Of a stretch of 64,000 nt of DNA, positions 41,852 through 52,200 are shown one piece after another (within the stretch, counting starts at the first letter, position 1; each line of letters begins with the position of its first letter). Both the position numbers and the translations under genes were made by a program. Source of the DNA: Oscillospiraceae bacterium (GTDB lineage Bacteria; Bacillota; Clostridia; Oscillospirales; Oscillospiraceae); NCBI GenBank assembly GCA_017428565.1, contig JAFRQP010000098.1, positions 1 to 64,000 of the forward strand. Direction: 5' to 3'. The notes beneath the pieces were generated by a model. The model searched no databases. It was not told the origin of the DNA and worked only from the letters and a program-made list of their open reading frames with translations.

Positions 41852-42727
41852 ATGCATTTTGTAGAAGCGAAGGGGATCCTGACAGGCAAATCCTCCTCCT
41901 TTGGGATGAATCTGTACCGGGGCTGCACCCACGGCTGCGTCTACTGCGACAGCAGGAGCCTCTGCTATCAGTTCAGCCACCCCTTCGAGGACGTGGAGGT
42001 CAAGCAGAACGCGCCTGCGCTTCTGGAGAAGGCGCTGCGCACGAAGCGCAAAAAGTGCATGATCGGCACCGGCTCCATGTCCGATCCCTATCAGCCCTGC
42101 GAGGAGCAGTTGCAGCTCACCCGCCGCTCGCTGGAAATCATCCGAAAGTACGGCTTCGGCGCAGCGCTGCTCACCAAGTCCGACCGGGTCCTGCGGGATC
42201 TGGATCTGCTGGAGGCCCTCCATCGGGAGACCCGCTGCGTGGTCCAGATGACGCTGACGATCTGGGACGAGGAGCTGAGCCGTATCCTGGAGCCCGGCGT
42301 CTGCAGCACCCGGCGGCGGGTGGAGGTCTTGAAGGAAATGCAGCGCAGAGGGATCCCCACGGTGGTGTGGCTTGCGCCGGTGCTGCCCTTCCTGACCGAC
42401 ACGGAGGAGAACCTGCGTCCGATCCTGGAGGCCTGCGCGGAAGCCGGCGTGAAAGGGATCCTGTGCTTCGGCATGGGTATGACCCTGCGCGACGGGAACC
42501 GGGAATACTACTATGCGGCGCTGGACCGGCATTTTCCCGGCCTGAAGGAGCGCTATATCCGTCGCTATGGCAGCGCCTACGAGCTGCCGAGCCCCCGCGG
42601 CGGAGAGCTGATGGGCTTCTTCCGCAGCTTTTGCCGGGATCGCGGGATCCTCTGCGAGCCGGAGGCCTGCTTTGCCTTTCTGGAGGAATTCCCGGACCCT
42701 TATGCGCAGATGAGCATCTTTGATTGA
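41852..42727 (+). CDS. Radical SAM protein, SplB/Rv2578c type
   Basis: This 291-aa protein has the radical SAM cluster motif CTHGCVYCD near the N-terminus, preceded by MNLYRGC as in spore-photoproduct-lyase-like proteins. GTGSMSDPYQPCEE and LTKSDRVLRDLDLL are conserved in this group. The C-terminal SPL-specific cysteine context is not obvious, so it is probably not spore photoproduct lyase itself. ATG 41852 has GGAGG five bases upstream; an in-frame TTG at 41831 is less likely. It follows the STAS/kinase fusion by 68 bp and ends at a strong terminator, so it may be co-transcribed. The substrate is unknown. Confidence 0.85.
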   Translation: MHFVEAKGILTGKSSSFGMNLYRGCTHGCVYCDSRSLCYQFSHPFEDVEVKQNAPALLEKALRTKRKKCMIGTGSMSDPYQPCEEQLQLTRRSLEIIRKYGFGAALLTKSDRVLRDLDLLEALHRETRCVVQMTLTIWDEELSRILEPGVCSTRRRVEVLKEMQRRGIPTVVWLAPVLPFLTDTEENLRPILEACAEAGVKGILCFGMGMTLRDGNREYYYAALDRHFPGLKERYIRRYGSAYELPSPRGGELMGFFRSFCRDRGILCEPEACFAFLEEFPDPYAQMSIFD

Positions 42728-42739
42728 GAATACAGGAAC

Positions 42740-42778
42740 AAGCCCGGCCCGGGAGCAGCGCTCCCCGGGGCGGGCTTT
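42740..42778 (+). terminator. Terminator after radical SAM gene
   Basis: A long GC-rich stem (42740-42756 with 42760-42778, one bulge) ending in TTT lies 13 bp after the stop. Confidence 0.75.
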
Positions 42779-42844
42779 CATGCCCCCTCTGACGCGGAAA
42801 TCTCGACTGCCAGCGAAAAAGTGCACAAAAAAGCCGGAAAGGCC

Positions 42845-42873
42845 TTGCTTTTTATTCGTTAAAGTGATACGAT
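42845..42873 (+). promoter_or_regulatory. Promoter of 957-aa dockerin protein
   Basis: TTGCTT (42845-42850), a 17-bp spacer and TACGAT (42868-42873) with the extended -10 TGA, matching the promoter layout of the paralogue at 34791. Confidence 0.55.
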
Positions 42874-42933
42874 TTTTTGTAGGAATCTTGTCTGCGCCCG
42901 GGCGCGGACTGAAAGGTCGAACCAAACACTCTC

Positions 42934-42992
42934 GGAGGATGCGGCGGCTCTTCACGGGCGCGCCTCCTTCGGGAAATACGAAGGAGGTTTTT
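42934..42992 (+). promoter_or_regulatory. Candidate RNA switch/attenuator in leader (copy B)
   Basis: GGAGG (42934-42938) and the ribosome site GGAGG (42983-42987) compete for CCTCC (42963-42967). The second pairing extends to a 9-bp stem, CCTCCTTCG with CGAAGGAGG, followed directly by six T, so it is also a possible intrinsic terminator just before ATG 42996. Confidence 0.5.
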
Positions 42993-42995
42993 TCT

Positions 42996-45869
42996 ATGAG
43001 AACGAAACGCTTCCTGGCTTCGCTGATCGCGCTGCTGATGCTCTTCACTCTGCTGCCTGCTGCAGCTCTTGCGGAGGAGCCGATCCCGGAAGAGACGGAG
43101 GCGGTCTCCCCCCCGAGCCAGCCGAAAACCTTGAACTACGGCTATTATCTGATCGGCCGCTTCGGCTGGACGGTCGATGACCTGGTGGAGTACAGGGACA
43201 AGTTCCAGCAGAACTACAGCGCATCGACGGAGGAGTACAAGCTCACAACCACCCTGGAGGAAGGGCAGCAGATCAAGGTCGTCCTAGTCTCCAACGGCAC
43301 CCAGCTTGGCCCGTGGTTCCCGGACGGGGACTTCAACTACACCGTGGACGCCGCCCACGCGGGGACGAAGATCATCTATTTCCGGCCAAACTACAACAGC
43401 GATTGGGCAGAGTTTGGCGGCTACATGTTCATCACCGACCCTCCTGTCTTCCACATCTATTTCAACCAGCCCGCCCACGGCTACCTCTCCGCGGACAAGA
43501 CAGAGGCCGCTGAGGGTGAGACGATCCATATCACGCCGCATCCGGATCCGGGCTATTATCCCAACACCATCAAGAGCAATGATTGGCCGCCCGATTTTGT
43601 CAATCCGGACGCCTATCACGCCAGCTTCACCATGCCGGCCAATGACGTGACGGTGTACATGATGTGGAATCAGTTTGTGGTCGAGTCCGGCTTCTACTAC
43701 AGCGTTGGGGTCAATGCCCAGGAGCTGAGTCCCGAACAGAAATTCCGGGAGGAGACCAGTCCCCTAGGCGAATACGTCTATGAAGCGGTGCTGAACGAAG
43801 GAGACTACTTCAGTCTCACCCGTGTTTTCACCGAGCAGAATTGGAGCTATGGCGGCATCCGTTGGGACCCGGACGTGGACTGGACGATCACCCCGGAGAT
43901 GGCCGGCCATGTGCGGATCTATCTGACCGAGACGGAGCGGGAGGGCTACACCAAGGTCTTTGACTACTCCCAGTGGACGGCAGGTTCTTCGGACGTCTGG
44001 ATGACCATGGAGCACGCCCTGCCCATCACCGTGGATCCCAACATCGCCCACGGCAGTGTGACCGCACCGGCGGACGCCTTCAAAGACGACAGCGTAGTGC
44101 TGACGGTGACGCCGGATGCCGGCTATATCCTGGACACCCTCACCGTCACCGATGCCGACGGAACCTCCCTTGAGCTGTACGGGAACAGCTTCTTCATGCC
44201 CGATACCCCCGTCACCGTGACGGCCACCTTCAAGCAGGCTGCTGCCTACACGGTCACCCTGGTGGGGGCCGGAGACGGCGTCACCATCACTTCCACCAAA
44301 CAGACCGCCATGGAGGGCGAAAATGTGGATGTGAACGTCATCACCGACTCGACCCACCGCTTCGTCAGCATCAGCGCGGAGGACGAAGAAGGGAATGCCA
44401 TCCTTCTGACCAAGAGGCCCGACGGCGCCAACAAATATCGCTTCGTCATGCCCGCCTCCAACGTGACTGTGACGGTGGTCACCCAGGAGATCTATCCGCT
44501 CTGGCTGGGCTCCACCCAGGTCAGCAGCCTGAACTATACCGATATCCTGGGCGACGGCAGCGCCAGCTATGACCCCGCGACCCGGACGCTGAGCTTCAGC
44601 TCCGCCGCGCCGGCCTTTGTCGGCAACTACGGCGGCGCGCTGATCAACTACACGGCTGACGACAGTCTGACCATCGAGGCGCCCAACGGCCTGACCCTGG
44701 CCGGGAGCGATTCGGACGGAACGACCTACGCGATCTATTCCTACGGTGCGAACATCGTCGTCAACGGAGACCTCACCCTGAACTTCCCCGACGGCAACGG
44801 CGTGTGGCTGACCATGGGGACGCTGACCGTCAACGGCGACGTGGACGGGACAACCAAGGCCTTCGCGCTCTACGGCGGCGGAGGCGTCGCGGTGGACGGC
44901 AGTGTGAATGTCACGAATCAGGACAGCATCCGCGTCGTGTTCTCCAACGGCGCCGTCAGCATCAGCGGCGACTATACCGGCGTCGGCTACGGCATCGACG
45001 CGGCAGGCGGCATCACCATCGGCGGCAGCGCGACCATCACCGCCAGCACCACCGCCAACAACTGCGGCCTGCAAAGCGCCGGCGGCGCCGTCAGCGTGGG
45101 CGGCGATTTCAGCTTCAGCGGCAAGGCGCAGTACGTGGTCAGCGCCGCTCAGGGCTTCACCTGCGCGGGCGACGTGACGGTGTTCAACAACTACGGCAAG
45201 GGCATCTACTCCGCGAGCGGCGCCATCACCGTGGTATCCGGCACCTGGGACGTCACGGCGGTCTCTGAGCCGCTGAAGGCCGCCGGAGGCATCACGATCC
45301 CCGCGACCCACAGCGTTACCGAGCCGGAAGCCGGCGTCGTCACCCTGCTGGACGGCTTCTATCTGATTACCGAGGCCGACGGCGCTACCCTTCCGACCCA
45401 CGTGGTCATCGAACCGGATGAGCCTCCCGTCGGAACCGTCACCGTGAGCTTCGATGCGGGCGAGGGCGCTGTGGATCCCGCGGCGATGGACATCACGGCC
45501 GGCGCCGCCATCGGCGAGCTGCCCACACCTACCCGCGAGGGCGGCTGGGTGTTCATGGGCTGGTATATGGCGCCTGCAGCCACCGCCTTTGACATCTGCC
45601 AGGGCACCAAAGTGACGGAGGAAACGACCTTCGACGCGAACACCACGGTCTACGCCCACTGGCGTCTGCCCGGAGACGTGAACGGGGACGGCAATGTGGA
45701 CGGCACGGACGTGACGCTGCTGGCCACCTATGTGAAGGCCGGCGGCCTGAACGTGCGGATCGTGCCCTACTCCGGCGACGTGAGCGGAGACGAGAATGTG
45801 GACGGCACGGACGTGACCTTGCTTGCCACCTTTGTGAAGGCCAACGGCCTGAACGTGGTGATCCACTGA
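42996..45869 (+). CDS. Secreted dockerin protein with CBM-like and beta-repeat domains (957 aa)
   Basis: A signal peptide (1-26) is nearly the same as in the 707-aa protein. A CBM-like module at about 45-145 (YGYYLIGRFGWTVDD, PWFPDG, YMFIT) matches the one in the cohesin protein. Several InlB-type beta domains follow (FTMPANDVTVYMMW, FVMPASNVTVTVV), then a stretch of short beta repeats opening with PLWLGSTQVSSLNYTDILG. A Flg_new-type module leads to a C-terminal dockerin (892-957) with DVNGDGNVDGTD and DVSGDENVDGTD. The frame is open upstream, but ATG 42996 begins the signal peptide. No enzyme motif is visible. A terminator follows. Confidence 0.82.
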   Translation: MRTKRFLASLIALLMLFTLLPAAALAEEPIPEETEAVSPPSQPKTLNYGYYLIGRFGWTVDDLVEYRDKFQQNYSASTEEYKLTTTLEEGQQIKVVLVSNGTQLGPWFPDGDFNYTVDAAHAGTKIIYFRPNYNSDWAEFGGYMFITDPPVFHIYFNQPAHGYLSADKTEAAEGETIHITPHPDPGYYPNTIKSNDWPPDFVNPDAYHASFTMPANDVTVYMMWNQFVVESGFYYSVGVNAQELSPEQKFREETSPLGEYVYEAVLNEGDYFSLTRVFTEQNWSYGGIRWDPDVDWTITPEMAGHVRIYLTETEREGYTKVFDYSQWTAGSSDVWMTMEHALPITVDPNIAHGSVTAPADAFKDDSVVLTVTPDAGYILDTLTVTDADGTSLELYGNSFFMPDTPVTVTATFKQAAAYTVTLVGAGDGVTITSTKQTAMEGENVDVNVITDSTHRFVSISAEDEEGNAILLTKRPDGANKYRFVMPASNVTVTVVTQEIYPLWLGSTQVSSLNYTDILGDGSASYDPATRTLSFSSAAPAFVGNYGGALINYTADDSLTIEAPNGLTLAGSDSDGTTYAIYSYGANIVVNGDLTLNFPDGNGVWLTMGTLTVNGDVDGTTKAFALYGGGGVAVDGSVNVTNQDSIRVVFSNGAVSISGDYTGVGYGIDAAGGITIGGSATITASTTANNCGLQSAGGAVSVGGDFSFSGKAQYVVSAAQGFTCAGDVTVFNNYGKGIYSASGAITVVSGTWDVTAVSEPLKAAGGITIPATHSVTEPEAGVVTLLDGFYLITEADGATLPTHVVIEPDEPPVGTVTVSFDAGEGAVDPAAMDITAGAAIGELPTPTREGGWVFMGWYMAPAATAFDICQGTKVTEETTFDANTTVYAHWRLPGDVNGDGNVDGTDVTLLATYVKAGGLNVRIVPYSGDVSGDENVDGTDVTLLATFVKANGLNVVIH

Positions 45870-45912
45870 GCGTCTCATACAGAGACCGTTCCTTGTTTGA
45901 CGAAAAGAGAAT

Positions 45913-45960
45913 ACAGCACGGCCCCGCTTCGGAAATCCGAGGCGGGGCTGTGCTGTTTTT
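45913..45960 (+). terminator. Terminator of 957-aa dockerin gene
   Basis: A 15-bp stem (about 45913-45927 with 45942-45956) is followed by TTTTT. Confidence 0.85.
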
Positions 45961-46118
45961 GCCGGATTGCCCTGCTCCCCGGCGCCCGCGGTCTCTCCCG
46001 CCCGGGCGGCGGGCGCGTTGCAGAGCTTTTTTCCGCAAGAAGGGAAGAGCAGGCGGCTTTCTGTCTATACACCGGCAAGAACGTGAAAAGATGAACGCGC
46101 AGTTCCCGACAAAAAGAG

Positions 46119-46147
46119 TTTACAAAAAAGGAAAAATATGCTACATT
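46119..46147 (+). promoter_or_regulatory. Promoter of 2744-aa dockerin protein
   Basis: TTTACA (46119-46124), a 17-bp spacer and TACATT (46142-46147) in an AT-rich stretch, about 115 bp upstream of the start codon. Confidence 0.55.
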
Positions 46148-46171
46148 TAAACTGTATCTCTATGACGATGG

Positions 46172-46191
46172 GGGGCTGCGCCCCTTTTTTT
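46172..46191 (+). terminator. Leader terminator (attenuator) before 2744-aa gene
   Basis: GGGGC (46172-46176) and GCCCC (46180-46184) form a hairpin with loop TGC, followed by seven T. It lies only about 20 nt downstream of the expected transcription start, so it may act as an attenuator. Confidence 0.45.
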
Positions 46192-46261
46192 CGGATGCTC
46201 TGCGGCAGCGTCCCGGCGCCGGTCCCCGATTCTCCAACTATTCTTTTCGGGAGGAACCGCC

Positions 46262-49200
46262 ATGAAATCCAGAAAACGCGTACTGAGCCTGCTTTTGGCT
46301 CTGCTGATGCTGGTCAGTCTGTTCCCCACGGCTGCACTGGCAGAGGCCCCGGAAGAGGAGGCCCCTGTCTTCCTCGTCCAGCCGGAGAGCGGCTGCCATC
46401 CCCAGGGGGAGCCCTATCTACTCACCTGGGCCCTGAACCGGACGCCGGACCGGCTGGAGCTGGTCCGGGAGGAGCCTGCCGAGGATCCGTCGGAGATCCT
46501 GCTGATCCCGGTGCAGGAGCTTGACCCGGCATCCGAAAGCCTGGAGCTGACCGCCCCGGAGACGGAGACGATCTTCCATCTCCGCGCCTTCTATGGCGAG
46601 GAGGAGCTGGTCAGCGAGCCCTTTACGGTATCTGTCATCCTGAGCGAAGCGAAGGATCTCGACGGAGATTCTTCGTCGGCGGAGCCTCCTCAGAATGACA
46701 AGGAAGAGGACGTCCCCGGCGACGCGGACGAGCCCGAGGCCGCGCCCGCTCCCGCCGACGAGCCCGAGGGCACCCATCGGCTTATCGGCGAAGTGGTGAC
46801 CTACAAAAGCGGCGGAGCCGTGGATTCCCTGAACACCGGCGCCTCGATCCAGGTAAGCGCCTCGAACCCCAGCTCCGGCACGAACGTAAGCTGCGAGGTG
46901 ACGCTGAATTCCGGCTACCGGCTGCTGGCGGTGTTCTACGGCCCCACGGACGGAACGGCCGCGATGGATGTGACCGACTCCATGCCGGTCAGGATGTGGG
47001 ATCAAAACATGGCCTTTGTCGCCTGCGTGATCCCGGAAAGCGGCATCATGCCCTGCGAACATGTGGCCCTTTCCATTACCGCGCCCAGCCTTGGCGGAAG
47101 CTACAGCGGTACGGTGAACGCCAGCGTCACGAAGTACTTCAATGACGGCAACACCGGCTTCTCGGCCCTCGGGGCGTACAGCGTGTTGAGCGCCGTCTGG
47201 AAGGAGGAGGGCGGCACCAATCCGACCAGCTTCCAGGTCGGGAAGAGCTACTATACCGTGATCACCCTGAAGCCCACTTCCGGCTGGGGCTTTCCCACGG
47301 ATTGCTATGCGCAGCTCACCATGCCGAACGGGCTCAAGGTCAACAGCGGGACTGGCGACGTGACCGTTTCCCGCCTGCCCAACGGAAACCTCCGCATCCA
47401 GAGCCCTCTGTACACCATCCCTGAGACCGAGGGCTGGTACAATCTCTATGGCTATGCCAGTACCTTGGACGCCAATGGGGTGTATGACAGCAGTCTCTCC
47501 GGCGGCACGATCCGGGTCAGCACCGGCTGCGCCCAGGCGGGGGGTACCGTTTCCTGCACGGTGACGCCCAATTCCGGCTACCGTGTGATTTCGGTCTTGT
47601 ACGGTCCCGACGGAGATGAACCGATCGAAGACGTAAGCGGAACGCTGCAGACCACCATGCAGAGCCGGGAGATGAGCTTCCGCGCCTACTTCATTGCTGA
47701 GGATGCCGTTGCGCCAAACTACGGCGCGGCGGTGAGCATCGGCGCGCCCGCTGCGGGCGGAAGCTACCCGAACGGCGTCCCCGTGAGCACCACGAACTAT
47801 TATAGTTTTTCTGCTCATGTGAATGCCATCAGCGCCTATCATGTGGAAAACGCTGTCTGGACCATCAAATACGGCGGAACGCCCACCACGCTGCTGGCTG
47901 GACATAAGTATTGCGCGGAATTTGATCTGGTTGCCAATCCCGGCTGGCGCTTTTTCGATACGATCTCGGTGGAGCTCACCATGCCGGACGGCTCGGTAGC
48001 GCGCAGCGCCAACGGCGATTTCACCGTAACCCGGAACGCGGACGGCTCCTTCCATGTGAAAAGCCCGGAGGTCACCCTGCCCGGCAGCACGAGCTATCAC
48101 CATCTGATGGGCCGTGCCCTCACCTTTGACGAGAACGGCATGCGTGATGACGAGCATCCCGGCGGCACGGTCTCGGTCAGCACCGGCACGGCCCAAGAGG
48201 GCGACAACGTCTCCTGCCAGGTGACCGTCAATCCCGGCTACCGGCTGCTTATGGTGCAGTTCTGCCTTGACTATGACGAGCCTGTGGCCGACGTCACCGA
48301 CAGTTTGCAGGCCGTCATGAGGGATCGAGACATGGAGTTTCGAGCCTACTTTATCAAGGATGGCGGCTCCATTAGCTGCCCCGCTGCGGCGGTGCAGCTG
48401 GAGTATCCCTACTCCGAGGGCTATGCCAACTTGCCTGCCGCCACCGTCACCAAGTACTTCAGCATGACCACCTGGGCGGTGGAACCTGCGGCCTACAGCG
48501 TGACCGACGCCGCCTGGCGCGATGAGGACGGACAGTGCGTCGGCTTCTTCTACTCCGGATCGCAGTACTATGCGACCTTCATCCTGACGCCCAATGAGGG
48601 CTGGTATTTTGAGGACAATTTTGCCGTGGAGCTCACCATGCCGGACGGCTCGGTGCTGAACAGCAGAGACGGCGATTTTACCATCACCCGCAACGCGGAC
48701 GGCAGCATCACCGTGAAGACCCCCACGACGACCGTGCCCGTAACTCAGGAGCCCGGCGACGGGTCCATGTCCCTGTATTTCACGGTGGAGGTCTATGACG
48801 CCGACTATCATCTCGTCCCTGACGTGATCGGCGGCACCGCCAGCTTCAGCCCCGCCCATCCCCGGGCAGGGGACACGGTGACCGTTACCGCTGAGCCCGC
48901 CCCCGGCTATCAGCTCCAGTATGTCTATTATGACAACGGCGTGACCATGGGCTATGACGCCACGCCGGAGATGTCCTATGTCATCCCCGAAAACTACGGC
49001 ACCCTGGCCGTCTGCTTCACGCCCGTGGGCACCAGCCTTCCCCTGCCGAGCGCGACCCAGAAGGTGGAGCTGCCCCTGGCCGGCACACAGAACAGCGGGG
49101 CCGGACAGGTGCTGAACGGCGAGCACCAGTGGTATGACGTGGAATCCGTCACCTGGTACGGCGGCGCGGGCAGCGGCTGCCAGGGCCAGGAGCCCGCAAG

Positions 49201-52200
49201 CTTCCTGCCCGGCGCCCGCTATTACGCCGAGGTCATCCTGACGCCTCACGCGCACTGGCACTGGAGACCCGACACCAACCTGCTGATGCTCTACCATGAT
49301 CCCGCCGATCCCGATCCCGGCAGTGTCAACTGGGATCTCCCCAGCGGCAGCACCTGCAGCGTGGACGCCCAGGGCAGACTGCACGTCGTGGGCGAGGAGA
49401 TCCTCCTGCCCGGCGCCGTCACCCTCCGGCTCTATCAGTACACCCATGGCGACGACGTCTATGCGGTCAGCGGAACGGTGAAGTTCAGCGTGAACGGCGG
49501 CGCGGCCCAGACGCTGCCCGCCTCCAATGAGCTCATGGTCCTGCCCGGGGATCAGATCAGCCTGGTCGTCACCCCCTACGCCGGCTACCGGCTCCAGAGC
49601 GCGAACCTGGGCATTGGCGAGACCTTCGCCGGCGATATTACTGACACGCTGACCTTTACCGTCCCTGACGACTGCGCGGTCTGCGATGTGATCGTGTATT
49701 TCGCCCCCGCCGACGCGGCGACCCCCATTAATAGCGTGACGGTCAATTTGCCCCTGCCCCTTCCGGCCGGCAGCTACAGCGCGGGAGCGACCGAGGCCGA
49801 ATACGGCGGCCTGGAGAACTACACCATTTTGGGGACCTTCTGGTACGGCGGCACTGGCAGCGGCTGCCAGAATACTTTTCCCTCCAGCTTCATCAACGGG
49901 GCCAGCTACTATGCCAGAATCTGGCTTGTTCCCAAGGACAACTGGTGCTTCGCGGAAGGCACACAGGTCTGGATCCGTCTGGAGGATGGCAGCCTGGTGG
50001 AGGCGAAGAGCACGAGCTTTGACGCCGAAACCGGCCAGTTCCTCATCGAAACCTACGAATATCCCATCTTCAACAGGGACATTTTGGAAGCCTCGGTGGG
50101 GCTGCAGATGTTCGAGGAGGGCGGCGAGTACCCCCAGGGCTGCCCGGTGGTCTTCGATCTGCCTGAGAACGCCCCCTTCACCGTTTCCGATGCCATCTGG
50201 TACAATTACGCCAACCAGGAAAGCGGCGGCATCGGCCTGGCCGCCGGCTTCTTCACCGCAGACGGCCGCTACTTCACCGAGTTTGACCTGATCCCCAACG
50301 AGGGTTACATCTTCACCGCGGCCAGCCAGATCAACCTTACAAACGGCAGCGTGGAGATCAAAACCCTCAATTCCGACGGCTCCCTCCACGTGGTCACCTC
50401 CTGGTATTCCCTGAATCCGGAGGCCGCGGCCCAGCAGCGCCGGGTCTTCGTGACCAATTACGTCATGAATGCCGACGGCTCCGTCAACTCCTCCGGCTCC
50501 GGAGGCTACGTGCTGCCCAACGACGGCAGTCCCAAGGTGGGGGACACCCTCATCTTCGGCGTGATGCCCAAGAACGGCTACCGCCTCCAGTGGATGACCG
50601 CAGCCCGCGATTCCGAGCAGGTCGGCGAGGATATCACCGACAGTCTGGAGTTCTATGTGGCGGATGAGCCCGGCGACGTGTACGTCAACGCCTTCTTCGC
50701 CCTTGCGGACGAGCCCGTGACCTGCTCCCAGGTGGATTTGAACGTGCAGCTCCCTGCCCCCGGCGGGAATTACAGCGGCCTGGCCCCCGCCACTGTTATG
50801 CCCAACGTGGTCAACGCCTCCAAGTATTCGGTGGTGAGCGCCCGCTGGTACGAGATCCAGGAGCACGGGGTCGGGACGCCGAGCAGCTTCGTCCCCGGTG
50901 AGCAGTACTGCGTGGAGATCATCCTGACGCCGAATCCCGGCTGGTGCTTTGGCGACAATCCCGGCGCCTTCCTCCTCTTCAGCGACGGCACCGGCATGGA
51001 CAGCAGATTCGGCGAGGTTTCCCCCTACAAACAGAGTGACGGCAATCTGGTCCTCACCTCCGACTTTATCACGCTGCCGGAGGTGGAGATCGACAGTGTG
51101 GAGCTGTCCCTGGATCTGCCCGAGCTGGGCGACAGCTTCGTGGCCGAGAGCAAGCCTTGGGCCACCTTCTATACGCCTCATGTGGGCGAGATGTACACCC
51201 TGTGGAAGAACGGCGCCGACCAGGCCACCGGCGCCAAGGACAGCGTGACGTCCAGCTTCCAGCCCGGCTGCGTCTACTACGCCACCATCCGCTTGATCGC
51301 GGACCCGGGCTACTATCTCGCCGCGGACACCCGGGTGACGCTGCGCAACGGCCTGTCCTTCACCACGCAATACCTCGAGACGGATCGCTCTCTCTGGATC
51401 CACACCGAGAGCATCGCGATCCCCACCGAAGGCTTCCAGCTCAGCGGCACCTACGTCAAGTTCCGCCTCAACGGCGAGGAGATCAGCTCCGCCCGCCCGG
51501 GTGACTATGTGGTGGTGCGCACCGATATCACCACCCAGCCGGAGGGCGTGTATCTGGCCAATGTGACCAGCGAGGACGTGGAGCTGACCCAACTCACGGA
51601 TATCACCTGGGGCTTCACCATGCCCGCAAAGAACGTGAGCGTCACCGGCGAGCTTCTGCCCCAGGAGACCTATATCTTCGAGCTGGAGGATATGACCCAC
51701 GACGTGAACGCCGCAGACGCCCGCTGGCTCTTCGGCGAGCAGGAAGCGGGCACAAGGCTGGAACAGGATCTGGACAGCGACGGATACACCGATATCTTCG
51801 TCGACTACTATGAAGACGGCACGGTTCAGGTGATCCGCGTAGGCAATATCTACGGCGATTTCACCATCCAGACCCCCTCCGGCCGCTTCGGCACCCGCAT
51901 CTATCGCTTCGGCCCGGAGCGCTATGACCTGTATCTAGGCAGCGTCCAGGTCAACGCGGAGAACAAGAACAATATCCCCGTCCTGGGCGGCAAGGCCAGC
52001 TATGACCCGGCCACCCACACGCTGCATCTGGACGGCTACACCGGCAGCATCGGCGTCGCCCGCCAAGATTCTGCCTATCCCAGCCTTACCAACAGCTTCA
52101 GCATCACCGCCAGCGGCGATCTGAACATCACCGGCAACGGCAGGCTGCTGGACGCCAGCCTCCGCGGCGGCATCCACTGCGGCGGCAACCTGACGCTGAA

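Noticed and set aside
41852..42727. Spore photoproduct lyase.
   Set aside because: The radical SAM core fits the SplB-like superfamily, but the length and C-terminal features point to the broader uncharacterised group.
46418..51700. Very long minus-strand open frame (1760 codons) opposite the giant dockerin gene, and similar ones opposite the other dockerin genes (for example 55148-59686 and 51935-54997).
   Set aside because: They arise from high GC content and repetitive coding on the plus strand. They lack ribosome sites and signal peptides, and their composition is typical of antisense frames.
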